A DNA stretch of 64,000 nt, from NCBI GenBank assembly GCA_963846505.1, contig CAWJWD010000006.1:62001-126000 (forward strand). The letters run 5' to 3'. The position numbers and the translations under genes are program-made. The stretch comes from JACVRW01 sp963846505 (GTDB lineage Bacteria; Actinomycetota; Thermoleophilia; Solirubrobacterales; Thermoleophilaceae). This document shows, piece after piece, positions 25,263-33,116 of this stretch. The notes beneath the pieces are model-generated. The model was given only the letters and a program-made list of their open reading frames with translations, ran no database searches and was not told the DNA's origin. The first letter of the stretch is position 1, and the number at the start of each line of letters is the position of its first letter.

Positions 25263-26716
25263 CTAGGCCCAGCCCGCCACGTCCGCCCCGCCCTCTCGAG
25301 TGATCCGCGAGCCGAAGCGGATCAGAGCCGGGTGCGAGGCGACCTTGCCGGCAACGAGCGCCTCGCCCTGCGCGAACGTCGTGGCCCGGTCGATCAGGCC
25401 GGTCGGGACAGCCGAGAACACCCGCGCGACATGGCCGAGGTCGGCGGTCGAGTTCATGCGCATCAGGATGAGGTTGTCGCATTGGGAGAGCACGTTCTCG
25501 TGCACCTTCTGGGGCCGCTGCGTCACGACGATCAGGTAGAGGCCGAACTTGCGCCCCTCGCCGGCGATCCGGATCGCGTCCGCGGTGGTCAGCGCCGTGA
25601 GTGGGTCGCCCGGCTCGGCGGGGCAGATGTTGTGGGCCTCGTCGATCACGATCGCGACGGGCTCGCGCTGCGCGCGCCGCCTCCAGAGCCGCTCGAGGAC
25701 CGCGCCGGCCGCGACCGCCTGCTCTTCGCGCGTCGGCAGCGACCCGAGGTCCACGACGATGCAGCGAGCCGCGGCGGCGTTCTCGAGCTCCTCGGGCAGC
25801 GACTCCCCCTCGGGACCCGGCCAGATGCCCCAGCGGTCCACGCCGAGGTTGTGGGCGCGTAGCTTGAGCGCCTCGGCCGGGGAGCGGGCCAGGTCCTCCA
25901 GGCTGGCGACGTTCTCGTCCTCCACGAGCGCGAGCAGGTCCGCGTACTCGCTGCGGTCTGCTATCGGGTCGAGACGCAGCAGCGATGCCTGGTGCTCCGG
26001 GCTGAGGTCGCGCAGGCGGACGCGGATTCGGTCCGCACCGCTCGTTCCGCTGCGCACCGCGACCGTCCCCGCCGCCGTGCGGTAGCGCTCCACCGACTCA
26101 TCGTCCGCGGCGGGACTCGGCTCCCCAAGCCGCACGTAGTCGGAGTTGGGGTCCAGCACGACGATCCGCAGCCGGGTCTGCATCAACAGCTGCTCCAACA
26201 GCACGCCGAGCGAGTAGGTCTTCCCGATCCGGATTGGCCGCACAGGAAGGTGTGTCGGCCGAAGCCGGCGGCGTCGAGCGCGAAGGGCACGCCGCGTGCG
26301 ACTGCCAGCTCGCCGACCTCGAGCCGGACCCGCTCGGACTGCGACCGCTCGAGCCATGCGGACACCTCCTCCTCGGTCGCGGGTCGCACGCGCGCGTCGT
26401 GGAACGGGCGGCCGTCCCCCTCTAGCAGCGCTCCTTCTCCGCGCGCGACCCGGATCAGGACGGTGCCCGGCCGGTCGTGCGCGCCCGCCTCGTGCTGCTC
26501 CATGCGCAGCGAGAGCACCTGGCCGAGGCGAATCTCGCCGCCGGCGTCGATCGCCACGTAGCCCCCCGCCTCGAGCTCGAGCCCGTGCAGCGAGGCCTGG
26601 TACTCGAACCGACGGCCGTCGACCGAGGTCGCCAGCGGCAGGACCGATCTCTCGAGCCCCTCCCGCAGGCCGCGGTACTCCTCGAGGACAGCCCGGTGAT
26701 CGCTCACTCGGCTCAT
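25263..26716 (-). CDS. HerA-like (DUF87) ATPase, frameshifted in the P-loop
   Basis: About 484 residues when joined. The N-terminal part (from ATG 26716) is a HAS-barrel-like beta region with MEQHEAGAHDRPGTVL. The frame reads FLCGQSGSG and breaks at about 26236, exactly in the Walker A motif; the next frame continues as KTYSLGVLLEQLL. One base is missing in the Gly-Lys codons. Walker B is VAIVIDEAHNICP and the C-terminus LMRMNSTADLGHVARVF is typical of HerA translocases. No nurA or nuclease partner is adjacent. These hexameric motors act in DNA end processing or in defence systems. The frame break is more likely an error than a loss, because the rest is intact. Confidence 0.78.
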
Positions 26717-26802
26717 TCTCCCTCACCCGGGTTCGCAGGGTCGGCCGCGGGTGTGGTCTTAGTACGCTGATCGCGCATGGGAAGCTTCACCTTCCCGTGT
26801 CA

Positions 26803-26833
26803 GGCCCCGGGCTGCTCTAACAGCGCCGGGGCC
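26803..26833. terminator. Strong GC hairpin between rhomboid and HerA-like genes
   Basis: Arms GGCCCCGG (26803-26810) and CCGGGGCC (26826-26833) enclose a second pairing GCTG/CAGC, with one bulged base. A smaller hairpin GGGAAG/CTTCCC lies at 26779-26796. They sit between the stop of the rhomboid gene and the start of the HerA-like gene, both minus strand, so a terminator for rhomboid is the simplest reading. There is no clear T-run. Confidence 0.5.
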
Positions 26834-26886
26834 GCTTTGTTGGATGGGAAGAAGGCTCGGCGGGCAAGCGGACGGATCCGCGGCGG

Positions 26887-27705
26887 CTACCCGGGGTTGT
26901 TCGAGACCGCGATCGCGCCGACCACGGCGACGATCGCGAGCGCCACGCAGAGGGCCGTGCCCGCGAATTCGGGCAGCCGCATGCGGTCGCGCACGTCGAA
27001 CAGCACGAGCGCCGCGATCGTGCCGCCGATCAGGCCGCCGACGTGCGCGCCGATCGAGATGCCGGGCAGCGCGAACGTGATCACGAGGTTGAGCACGATC
27101 CAGATGCCAAGGCCGCTCTCCATCAAGTTCAGGCCGCGTCCGCGCATCACCACGGCGGCCGCGCCCATGAGGCCGAAGATCGCGCCCGAGGCACCGACCG
27201 TGAGCGAGTCCGGCTCGATCAGCAGCGCGCCGAACGAGCCGGCCAGCAGCGAGGTGAAGTAGATCAAGCCGAAGCGCAGTCGCCCGATCGCCGGCTCGAG
27301 CAGCGTGCCGAGGATGTAGAGCGAGAACATGTTGAACAGCAGGTGGGCGAAGCCGGCGTGCAGGAAGCCGGCCGTCACCAGCCGCCAGTACTCGCCCTGC
27401 TCGATGTGGAAGCGGGAGAGGCCGCCGTCGCGGATCAGCGCGTCGCCGGCCGAGGTGACCGTCGAGCCCCCGCCGCCAAGCAGGCCGCCGAGGAAGACGA
27501 GCACGTTGATCCCGATCAGGACGTAGGTGAGCGTCGGCTCGGTGCTGGTCGAGCTCATCGTGCGCGCCTTGGTCTTCTGGCGCGCGCACTCGGGACAGCG
27601 CATCCCGACGGGCGTGGAGGTCATGCAATCCGGGCAGATCGGCCGGCCGCAATTCGAACAGTGCACGCCGGTCTCGCGGCCGGAATGCCGGTAACAGGTC
27701 TCCAT
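26887..27705 (-). CDS. Rhomboid intramembrane serine protease with N-terminal zinc finger
   Basis: 272 residues. The N-terminus is a B-box-like zinc domain (CYRHSGRETGVHCSNCGRPI, then CPDCM and CPECA). Six or more membrane helices follow. Catalytic residues are visible as the serine in VGASGAIFGLMGAA and the histidine in GAHVGGLIGG; the WRLVTAGFLHAGFAHLLFNM segment is typical. It cleaves transmembrane substrates. The zinc-finger plus rhomboid arrangement is common in actinobacteria. It is followed on the same strand by no coupled gene. Confidence 0.93.
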   Translation of the reverse strand: METCYRHSGRETGVHCSNCGRPICPDCMTSTPVGMRCPECARQKTKARTMSSTSTEPTLTYVLIGINVLVFLGGLLGGGGSTVTSAGDALIRDGGLSRFHIEQGEYWRLVTAGFLHAGFAHLLFNMFSLYILGTLLEPAIGRLRFGLIYFTSLLAGSFGALLIEPDSLTVGASGAIFGLMGAAAVVMRGRGLNLMESGLGIWIVLNLVITFALPGISIGAHVGGLIGGTIAALVLFDVRDRMRLPEFAGTALCVALAIVAVVGAIAVSNNPG

Positions 27706-27730
27706 CGCGGAGAGGACAGTAGCGAGCGCG

Positions 27731-28516
27731 CTAGAGCTCGACCTGCACGATCGGCACCTCGCTGGGCGCCGTCGAGCCGCCGCGCGGCTCGCGCGAGATG
27801 TAGACGTTCTGCACGTCCTCCAGATCGGTCGGCAGCGCCACGGCACCGCGGCCGTCGGAACCGACCTCGAACGTCGGCGCGGGACGGATCTGGCCACCGC
27901 TCTCGGTCCAGGCCTGGTAGGTGCGACCGGGTCGCAGCTGACGGAAGCGCTCGACGCGCAGGATGCCGCCGCCGTCCCCCTCGACGCGCAGCTGCGCCTG
28001 GCCACCGGGCACCCGCCGCTGGTCGACCTTCGCCGCCAGGGTGCGGGCCTCTTGGCCCTGATCGACGAGTTGCGCGAGCCCGAAGCCGCCCGCGAGCGCC
28101 AGCGCGAGCACGAGCGCGGCGGCCGTGAACGCCGCCCGCGGCCGCGCCGTGAGCGCTCCGGCGAGGCGCTCCCGCAGCGGTCGGCGAGCGTCGCGTCGAC
28201 CGGCGGCACCACCGGGGTCGGACGCCGGCGCGTCGGCCGCGCTCTTGGGCGCCCGAGCGCCAGCGTCCGCCGCGCGCTCGGCCGCCTCGGCCTGGACGGT
28301 CTCCATCAGCGACCGCTTGAGGCTCGCCGGCGGCTCGAACTGCTCGACCGAGCGCGGCAGCGCCTCAGCGGCAACGCGCAGCCGCTCGACGTCCTCGCGG
28401 CAGACGTGGCAGTGCCCGAGGTGCGCCTCGAAGGCGGTGAGCTCGGTCTCGTCGAGCGCGCCGAGCAGGTAGGCGCCGACGTCGTCGCGCAGGCGCTCGT
28501 GATCGCGCGCGGTCAC
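27731..28516 (-). CDS. Membrane anti-sigma factor (RskA-like, ZAS domain)
   Basis: 261 residues from a GTG that overlaps the stop of the preceding ECF sigma gene (GTGA), so they are coupled. The N-terminal zinc-binding anti-sigma motif is HLGHCHVCREDVE (HxxxCxxC) near residue 31-43. One transmembrane helix (AFTAAALVLALALAGGFGLA) at about 130-150 leads to an extracytoplasmic RskA C-terminal domain with FRQLRPGRTYQAWTESGG. It holds the sigma factor inactive until regulated proteolysis; the signal is unknown. The adjacent rhomboid protease may or may not be related. Confidence 0.92.
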   Translation of the reverse strand: MTARDHERLRDDVGAYLLGALDETELTAFEAHLGHCHVCREDVERLRVAAEALPRSVEQFEPPASLKRSLMETVQAEAAERAADAGARAPKSAADAPASDPGGAAGRRDARRPLRERLAGALTARPRAAFTAAALVLALALAGGFGLAQLVDQGQEARTLAAKVDQRRVPGGQAQLRVEGDGGGILRVERFRQLRPGRTYQAWTESGGQIRPAPTFEVGSDGRGAVALPTDLEDVQNVYISREPRGGSTAPSEVPIVQVEL

Positions 28517-29091
28517 GCGTATCCCTCCTGCAGTCCCTCGACGTGGCCGCGCAGCTTCTCCAGCCCCAAGCGCATGCGCCCCTTGACCGTGCCGACCGGG
28601 AGGTCGAGCAGGTCGGCGATCTGGGTGTGGGTGAAGCCGCCGAAGTACGCCAGCTCGATCGCGCGCCGCTGGTCGTCGGGCAGCGCCTCGAGCGCCCCGC
28701 GGACGACCCGCGCCTCCTCGCGACGGGCGGCCTCGACGTCGGTCCGCTCGGGCGCCTCGCGGCTCTCCTCCAGCCCCTCCGCACTCGCCCGCCGGCGCTC
28801 GTGCACGAGGTTGCGGCGCAGGCCGTCGATGGCGCGGTTGTGGACGATCCCGAGCACCCAGGTGCGCACGCTGCCGCGCGTGCGCTCGTAGCGCAGGCGG
28901 TTGCGCCAGATCGACAGGAACGCCTCCTGGGTCACGTCCTCGGCGCCGGCGGCATGGCCGACGATCCGGTAGGCGAGCGAGAAGGCGGCGCCGCCGTGGC
29001 GGTCGTAGATCACCTCGAAGGCCTGGGGGTCCCCGGCCTGGACGAGTTGCATGACCTCCTCGTCAGCCAGATTGCGAATGTCGGCCCCCAC
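28513..29091 (-). CDS. ECF sigma factor, SigK/RpoE-like
   Basis: 192 residues. Region 2 reads FEVIYDRHGGAAFSLAYRIVG and AEDVTQEAFLSIWRNRLRYE; region 4 reads LPDDQRRAIELAYFGGFTHTQIADLLDLPVGTVKGRMRLGLEKLR. It lacks the extra C-terminal domains of larger ECF groups. Co-translated with its ZAS anti-sigma partner, as in SigK-RskA and SigL-RslA pairs. Target genes are not apparent; autoregulation is likely but no promoter copy was identified. Confidence 0.94.
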   Translation of the reverse strand: MGADIRNLADEEVMQLVQAGDPQAFEVIYDRHGGAAFSLAYRIVGHAAGAEDVTQEAFLSIWRNRLRYERTRGSVRTWVLGIVHNRAIDGLRRNLVHERRRASAEGLEESREAPERTDVEAARREEARVVRGALEALPDDQRRAIELAYFGGFTHTQIADLLDLPVGTVKGRMRLGLEKLRGHVEGLQEGYA

Positions 29092-29136
29092 GCTGAGCTA
29101 GTTCGCGCGACACGAGCAACCGGATCACCTGACAGG

Positions 29137-29583
29137 ATGCTCGCCGACACGATGGACGGATCGACTCCGGCACAGATCTACGCGCTCACGATCGGCTTCA
29201 TGCTCGTGGCACTTGGCATCGCCGGCTTCTTCTACGAGGCCAGCTTCGAGACCGGCAGCGACCTCTCGCGCGACGCCGTGCTGGGCATCCTCGACGTCAA
29301 CGGCTGGCACAACGTCGTGCACCTGCTCAGCGGCGCCTTCGGCCTCCTGGTCGCCACCTCGTACCCGAGCGCACGCGTCTACGCGCTCGTGTTCGGCGGC
29401 GTCTACCTGCTGGTCGCCCTGCTCGGCTTCCTCGAGGGCGGCGGCGGCGTGGTGCTGGGACTCCTGCCGGTGAGCACCGAGGAGAACGTGCTGCACCTGC
29501 TGATCGGGGTCGCGGGCGTGATCGCGGGGCTGTCGACGCCGGCCGTCCCCGCGCCGAGCGTGCGCCGGGCCGAAGCCGTCTAG
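29137..29583 (+). CDS. DUF4383-type membrane protein
   Basis: 148 residues from ATG 29137 (a second ATG at 29152). Four transmembrane helices, with NGWHNVVHLLSGAFGLLVA and ENVLHLLIGVAGVIAGL, the paired N-x-x-H/H-L-x-x-G signature of DUF4383 proteins that are widespread in actinobacteria. Function unknown. Divergent from the ECF sigma gene (45-base spacer), so it could be one of its targets. Its stop overlaps that of the convergent small membrane protein by four bases. Confidence 0.85.
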   Translation: MLADTMDGSTPAQIYALTIGFMLVALGIAGFFYEASFETGSDLSRDAVLGILDVNGWHNVVHLLSGAFGLLVATSYPSARVYALVFGGVYLLVALLGFLEGGGGVVLGLLPVSTEENVLHLLIGVAGVIAGLSTPAVPAPSVRRAEAV

Positions 29584-29915
29584 CCGCGCAGGCGCTTCTC
29601 GATCTCGTCGGACACGTCGCGCATGCTGCGCTCGAGCGCGCGCAGCCCGCGCACCTGACGCTTCTTGTGCTGCTGGCGCGCGCGCACCAGGACGAGGGCA
29701 CCGCCGGCCAGGCCGCCGACGACCACCGCCGCGGCCGGTCGGGCCCAGTTGCGGGGATCGCGCATCGCCGACAGCTCCCAGTCGGCGAGCTCGTCCGCGG
29801 CGGCCTCGGTCAGCTCCGAGAGTCCCCGCTCCAAGCGGTCGCCGAGCGCCTCGGGCGGGTCCACCGGAACCAACGCCGAGCGCAGCAGCCGTTCGACCCG
29901 TTCGACGTCACTCAT
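29580..29915 (-). CDS. Small single-pass membrane protein coupled to an ECF sigma factor
   Basis: 111 residues. An acidic N-terminal helix region (MSDVERVERLLRSALVPVDP, then EALGDRLERGLSEL) is followed by one membrane helix (AAAVVVGGLAGGALVLV at about 63-80) and a basic tail. Its start overlaps the end of the ECF sigma gene by eight bases, so it is translated with it. There is no zinc-binding HxxxCxxC motif. Position makes it a candidate anti-sigma factor of an unrecognised type; this is inference only. Confidence 0.65.
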   Translation of the reverse strand: MSDVERVERLLRSALVPVDPPEALGDRLERGLSELTEAAADELADWELSAMRDPRNWARPAAAVVVGGLAGGALVLVRARQQHKKRQVRGLRALERSMRDVSDEIEKRLRG

Positions 29916-30447
29916 CGCGCGCCCCTTCCTGCAGCCCCTGCTCGAGCTGTTTGATCGCTCGATGGATCAACACCTTGGTCGCGCCTTCGGTGCGGTCGAG
30001 GGCGCGGGCGATCTCGCGGTTGTCCATGTCGAGCGCGAATCGCATGATCAGGGCCTCGCGGCGGTCGTCCGGGAGCTTCGACACGCCCTCCAGCACCTCC
30101 TGCACCTCCGCGCGTCCCTCGACCAGCTCCTCGGTCGGATGCGGCGCGGACAGGCTGCCGGCGTCGTCGAGCGCCGTCTGCGGCCGGCGCGAGCGGTCGC
30201 GGTAGTAGTTCGCGGCGAGGTTGTGCGCGATCCGGATCAGCCACGGCCGCAGCGGCCGACCGTCCGACTCGCGCTGCGCCCGCTCGAAGTGCCGGTAGGC
30301 CTGCAGGAAGGTCTGCTCGGTCAGGTCCTCGGCGTCGTGGTGGTTGCCGATCCGGTAGTAGGCGTAGCTGTACACGTCGCGTAGATGCGCCCGGTACAGC
30401 TCGGTGAAGTCGTGGTCGAGCTGCTGCTTGTCCCTCACCTCGTCCAC
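29908..30447 (-). CDS. ECF-type RNA polymerase sigma factor
   Basis: 179 residues. Region 2: FTELYRAHLRDVYSYAYYRI and DAEDLTEQTFLQAYRHFERA. Region 4: LPDDRREALIMRFALDMDNREIARALDRTEGATKVLIHRAIKQLEQ. Between them lies an acidic linker. It forms a two-gene unit with the small membrane protein that overlaps its end. Which promoters it uses is unknown. Confidence 0.92.
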   Translation of the reverse strand: MDEVRDKQQLDHDFTELYRAHLRDVYSYAYYRIGNHHDAEDLTEQTFLQAYRHFERAQRESDGRPLRPWLIRIAHNLAANYYRDRSRRPQTALDDAGSLSAPHPTEELVEGRAEVQEVLEGVSKLPDDRREALIMRFALDMDNREIARALDRTEGATKVLIHRAIKQLEQGLQEGARDE

Positions 30448-30480
30448 GCATCGTGCAGCCTACTCCCGCGTCGCGGCCCC

Positions 30481-32187
30481 TCAGGCGGCGCGGCGCTTGA
30501 ACCGCCCACGACGGGGCTGGCGGACGCTGTCGAGCCACTGCTCGGCTGTCGTGTCGCCGTCGAGCACGTGCCGCAGGCCGGTGGTGACCGGCGCGTCGAT
30601 CCCGCTGCGCTCGAAGGCGGCGTCGAGCAGCGGCACCGTCGCCAGGGACTCGGCGGTCTGCTCGACCTCGGCCTCGACCTGCGGCGGCGCGAGCCCGGCG
30701 CCGACGAGCTCGCCGGCGCGGCGGTTGCGGCTGCCCTCGGCGAGCGCGGTCGCGACGAGGTCGCCCGCGCCGGCCAGGCCCGCGAAGGTCTCGCTGCGCC
30801 CACCGCTGGCGAGCGCGAGCTCGTGGACCTCGGAGAAGACGCGGCCGGCGGCGGCGCCGGCGAGGTTGGCGCCACGCTGGGCGGCGGCTGCGGAGGCGAG
30901 TGCCGCGGCGTTCTTGGCGCAGGCGGCGAGCTCGGTGCCGGTGACGTCGTCGGTGGCCTCGACGGTCAGGCCGCCGGCCTCGAGCACGTCCCGCAGCTGC
31001 CGGCGCAGGTCGGCGTCGTGGCTGGCGAGCACCACCGCCGCGCCGCTCTCGACCGCTTCGCGCGCGTGCGCGGGTCCAGCCAGCGAGGCCACCGCGCGAG
31101 CGTGCACGCGCTCGGCGACGTAGGCGGAGGGGGTGGTCCCGAGCGGCGGCACGAGCCCCTTGGAGGCGACCAGCACGGCGGCCCGATCGCCGAGCTGGGC
31201 GCCGAACGCGCCGGTGACCGCCGGCAGGGCGTTGCAGGGGACCGCCAGCACGACGAGGTCGACGCCGTCGAGGCGCAACTCGCTCGCGGCGTGCACGGTG
31301 ATGTGCTCCTCGAGCGTCAGGCCGGGCAGGTAGTCGCGGTTCTCGCGCTCGCTCGCCAGCCGCTCGGCCTGCGCGCTCGTGCGACAGCCGAGCTGCACCT
31401 CGAGACCGGCACGCGCGAGCACGGTGGCGGCGGCGGTGCCCATGCAACCCGCTCCGACGACGACGGCGGTGCGCAGCGGCGGCAGGCCGCCGAGCCACTC
31501 CCACTGCAGCTCGACGCAGGGCCAGATGCGCACGGTCACCTCGCGCGCGAGGTGCGGCGACGGATCCTCGACGCGCGGGTACGTCAACGGCGCGCCGCAG
31601 CGGATCTTCAGCTTCACCGGCCTCATCAGCCAGCCGTGGCGGGCGTGCTCGCTGCCGGTGATCGCGATCGGCACCACCGGCTTGCCGCTCTGCAGCGCCA
31701 GGCGGCCGACGCCGCTCTTGGGCGAGCCGAGCGAGCCGCTGCGGATGCGGGTGCCCTCGGGGAAGATCACGACCGCCTGCCCGCGTTCGAGCAGCGCCAG
31801 CGCGGTCGCCATCGACTCCTCGTCGGATTCGCCGCGCCTGATCGGGAAGGCCCCCATGCAATTGAGGAACCAGCCGATCAAGGGGCTGTGGAACAGCTCG
31901 CGCTTGGCGACGAAGTAGATCGGGCGACCGAGGCAGCAGCCGATCAGGAACGGGTCGAGGAAGCTGCGGTGGTTGGCGGCGAGGATCACGCCGCCGTCCG
32001 GGATGTGCGCGCGGCCGAGCCGGCGCAGACGCCAGAAGAGCTGGATCGCCGGCTTCAGGACCATGCGCGCCGGCCAGTAGACGAACGAGTTCACGCCGCG
32101 ACGGCGGATGCGTTCGTGGTACAGCTCGAGCGGTCGAGAACGGGCGCTTGCCCCGTCGCCAGGCATCGACTCAGATACCCAACTCAC
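30481..32187 (-). CDS. Fusion of PlsC-type acyltransferase and glycerol-3-phosphate dehydrogenase
   Basis: 568 residues. Part one (about 20-245) is a 1-acylglycerol-3-phosphate acyltransferase with NHRSFLDP (HX4D, catalytic), FPEGTRIRSG and VVPIAITGSE. Part two (about 250-550) is a GpsA-type NAD(P)-dependent glycerol-3-phosphate dehydrogenase with the Rossmann loop VVVGAGCMGTAAATVLAR, ASKGL, and the catalytic-lysine region LAACAKNAAALASA plus GLAGAGDLVATALAEGSRNRRAGE. No stop or frame change lies between the parts. The two enzymes supply glycerol 3-phosphate and complete phosphatidic acid synthesis, so one chain covers the first and last steps, leaving the first acylation to another protein. 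The acyltransferase half has no obvious membrane helix. Confidence 0.9.
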   Translation of the reverse strand: MSWVSESMPGDGASARSRPLELYHERIRRRGVNSFVYWPARMVLKPAIQLFWRLRRLGRAHIPDGGVILAANHRSFLDPFLIGCCLGRPIYFVAKRELFHSPLIGWFLNCMGAFPIRRGESDEESMATALALLERGQAVVIFPEGTRIRSGSLGSPKSGVGRLALQSGKPVVPIAITGSEHARHGWLMRPVKLKIRCGAPLTYPRVEDPSPHLAREVTVRIWPCVELQWEWLGGLPPLRTAVVVGAGCMGTAAATVLARAGLEVQLGCRTSAQAERLASERENRDYLPGLTLEEHITVHAASELRLDGVDLVVLAVPCNALPAVTGAFGAQLGDRAAVLVASKGLVPPLGTTPSAYVAERVHARAVASLAGPAHAREAVESGAAVVLASHDADLRRQLRDVLEAGGLTVEATDDVTGTELAACAKNAAALASAAAAQRGANLAGAAAGRVFSEVHELALASGGRSETFAGLAGAGDLVATALAEGSRNRRAGELVGAGLAPPQVEAEVEQTAESLATVPLLDAAFERSGIDAPVTTGLRHVLDGDTTAEQWLDSVRQPRRGRFKRRAA

Positions 32188-32212
32188 ACGGGACCGTTAC
32201 GCTCATAGGTCG

Positions 32213-32743
32213 ATGGAGCTTCGACGCACCATGAACGGCGCCCTGGCGGGCGCCGTCGCCGCGGGAGTCTGGGCCGCCCAGCAGCCGCTCGACAAGCGCG
32301 CCTTCGGGTCGCGCTACGACGACGTGGAACTGCTCGGCAAGCTCGTCACCCGAGGCTCCGCCTGGCCGCTGGCCGGCACCGCGCTCCATCTCGCCAACGG
32401 TGCGGCCTTCGGCGCCGCGTACGCGCTCGCGCGTCCGTTCCTGCCCGGGCCGCGCGTCGCCACCGCCGTCAGTGCGGCGCTCGCCGAGCATCTCGCCGGC
32501 TGGCCGCTCGGCACACTGGTCGATCGCCACCATCCCGCCCGCTCCGAGCTCGAGACACTCGGGGGCAACCGGCGGGCGTTCGCGCAAGCGGCTTGGCGTC
32601 ATCTGCTCTTCGGGCTCGTGCTCGGGGAGCTGGAGCGGCGCCTCAATCCAGCCGACGAGCTCGAGCCCCCCGGTGAGGTGGACGTGTCGTCGAACGGGCA
32701 CGGCAACATCGAGCGTGCCGCCGTCGTCGGCGCCGAGTCCTAG
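32213..32743 (+). CDS. Hypothetical membrane-associated protein
   Basis: 176 residues from ATG 32213. The start MELRRTMNGALAGAVAAGVW is a short hydrophobic segment; further weakly hydrophobic stretches lie at about 45-75 (AGTALHLANGAAFGAAYALA) and 85-105. A conserved-looking LVDRHHPAR motif is central. Family not recognised; the Gly/Ala-rich helices suggest a small integral membrane protein. Divergent from the PlsC-GpsA gene and upstream of tRNA-Thr. Confidence 0.6.
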   Translation: MELRRTMNGALAGAVAAGVWAAQQPLDKRAFGSRYDDVELLGKLVTRGSAWPLAGTALHLANGAAFGAAYALARPFLPGPRVATAVSAALAEHLAGWPLGTLVDRHHPARSELETLGGNRRAFAQAAWRHLLFGLVLGELERRLNPADELEPPGEVDVSSNGHGNIERAAVVGAES

Positions 32744-32782
32744 CTCCACCTCCGCGCCCCGCCTCCTCGCAGCAACTCGCGC

Positions 32783-32855
32783 GCCGGAGTAGCTCAGTTG
32801 GCAGAGCAGCCGCCTTGTAAGCGGCAGGCCGTCGGTTCGAGTCCGACCTCCGGCC
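32783..32855 (+). tRNA. tRNA-Thr (UGU anticodon)
   Basis: Cloverleaf read by eye: acceptor GCCGGAG (32783-32789) pairs with CTCCGGC (32848-32854); D arm AGCTCAGTTGGCAGAGC; anticodon stem GCCGC/GCGGC around the loop CTTGTAA, giving anticodon TGT; T arm GTCGGTTCGAGTCCGAC. The discriminator reads as C and no CCA is encoded. Discriminator C is unusual for bacterial tRNA-Thr, so the last base should be rechecked. Confidence 0.93.
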
Positions 32856-32877
32856 CCTCACGCACCGCCTGGGGCGG

Positions 32878-33054
32878 CTAGACCGCCCTGCCCCTACCCC
32901 CGAAGCGGCCGCCGAGGCCGAACCCGCCCGTGGGGACGCCGGCGACCAGCACCAGGATGGCGCCGACGATCGCGACGATGGCGGAGCCGGTGAGCGCGGC
33001 GAGCAGCAGGTAGACCAGTGCTGCGACGAGCACCGTGAGCAGTAGACCGATCAT
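32878..33054 (-). CDS. Small hydrophobic membrane protein
   Basis: 58 residues, beginning MIGLLLTVLVAALVYLLLAA, two hydrophobic helices joined by a short turn (LTGSAIVAIVGAILVLVAGV), then a Gly/Arg tail (PTGGFGLGGRFGGRGRAV). A strong ribosome site (GGGAGG) lies eight bases before the ATG at 33054, which supports translation. It lies between tRNA-Thr and the L,D-transpeptidase. Function unknown; the tail resembles glycine-rich tails of small envelope proteins. Confidence 0.65.
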   Translation of the reverse strand: MIGLLLTVLVAALVYLLLAALTGSAIVAIVGAILVLVAGVPTGGFGLGGRFGGRGRAV

Positions 33055-33116
33055 GAAGTTTCCTCCCGTTGGTTGACGGCCTGCTGGTACCCGGCCGGCG
33101 CGACGGAGAAACCGCT

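Noticed and set aside
26777..27262. Plus-strand ORF starting MGSFTFPCQAPGCS
   Set aside because: Most of it is antisense to the rhomboid gene; the opening part coincides with the terminator-like hairpins.
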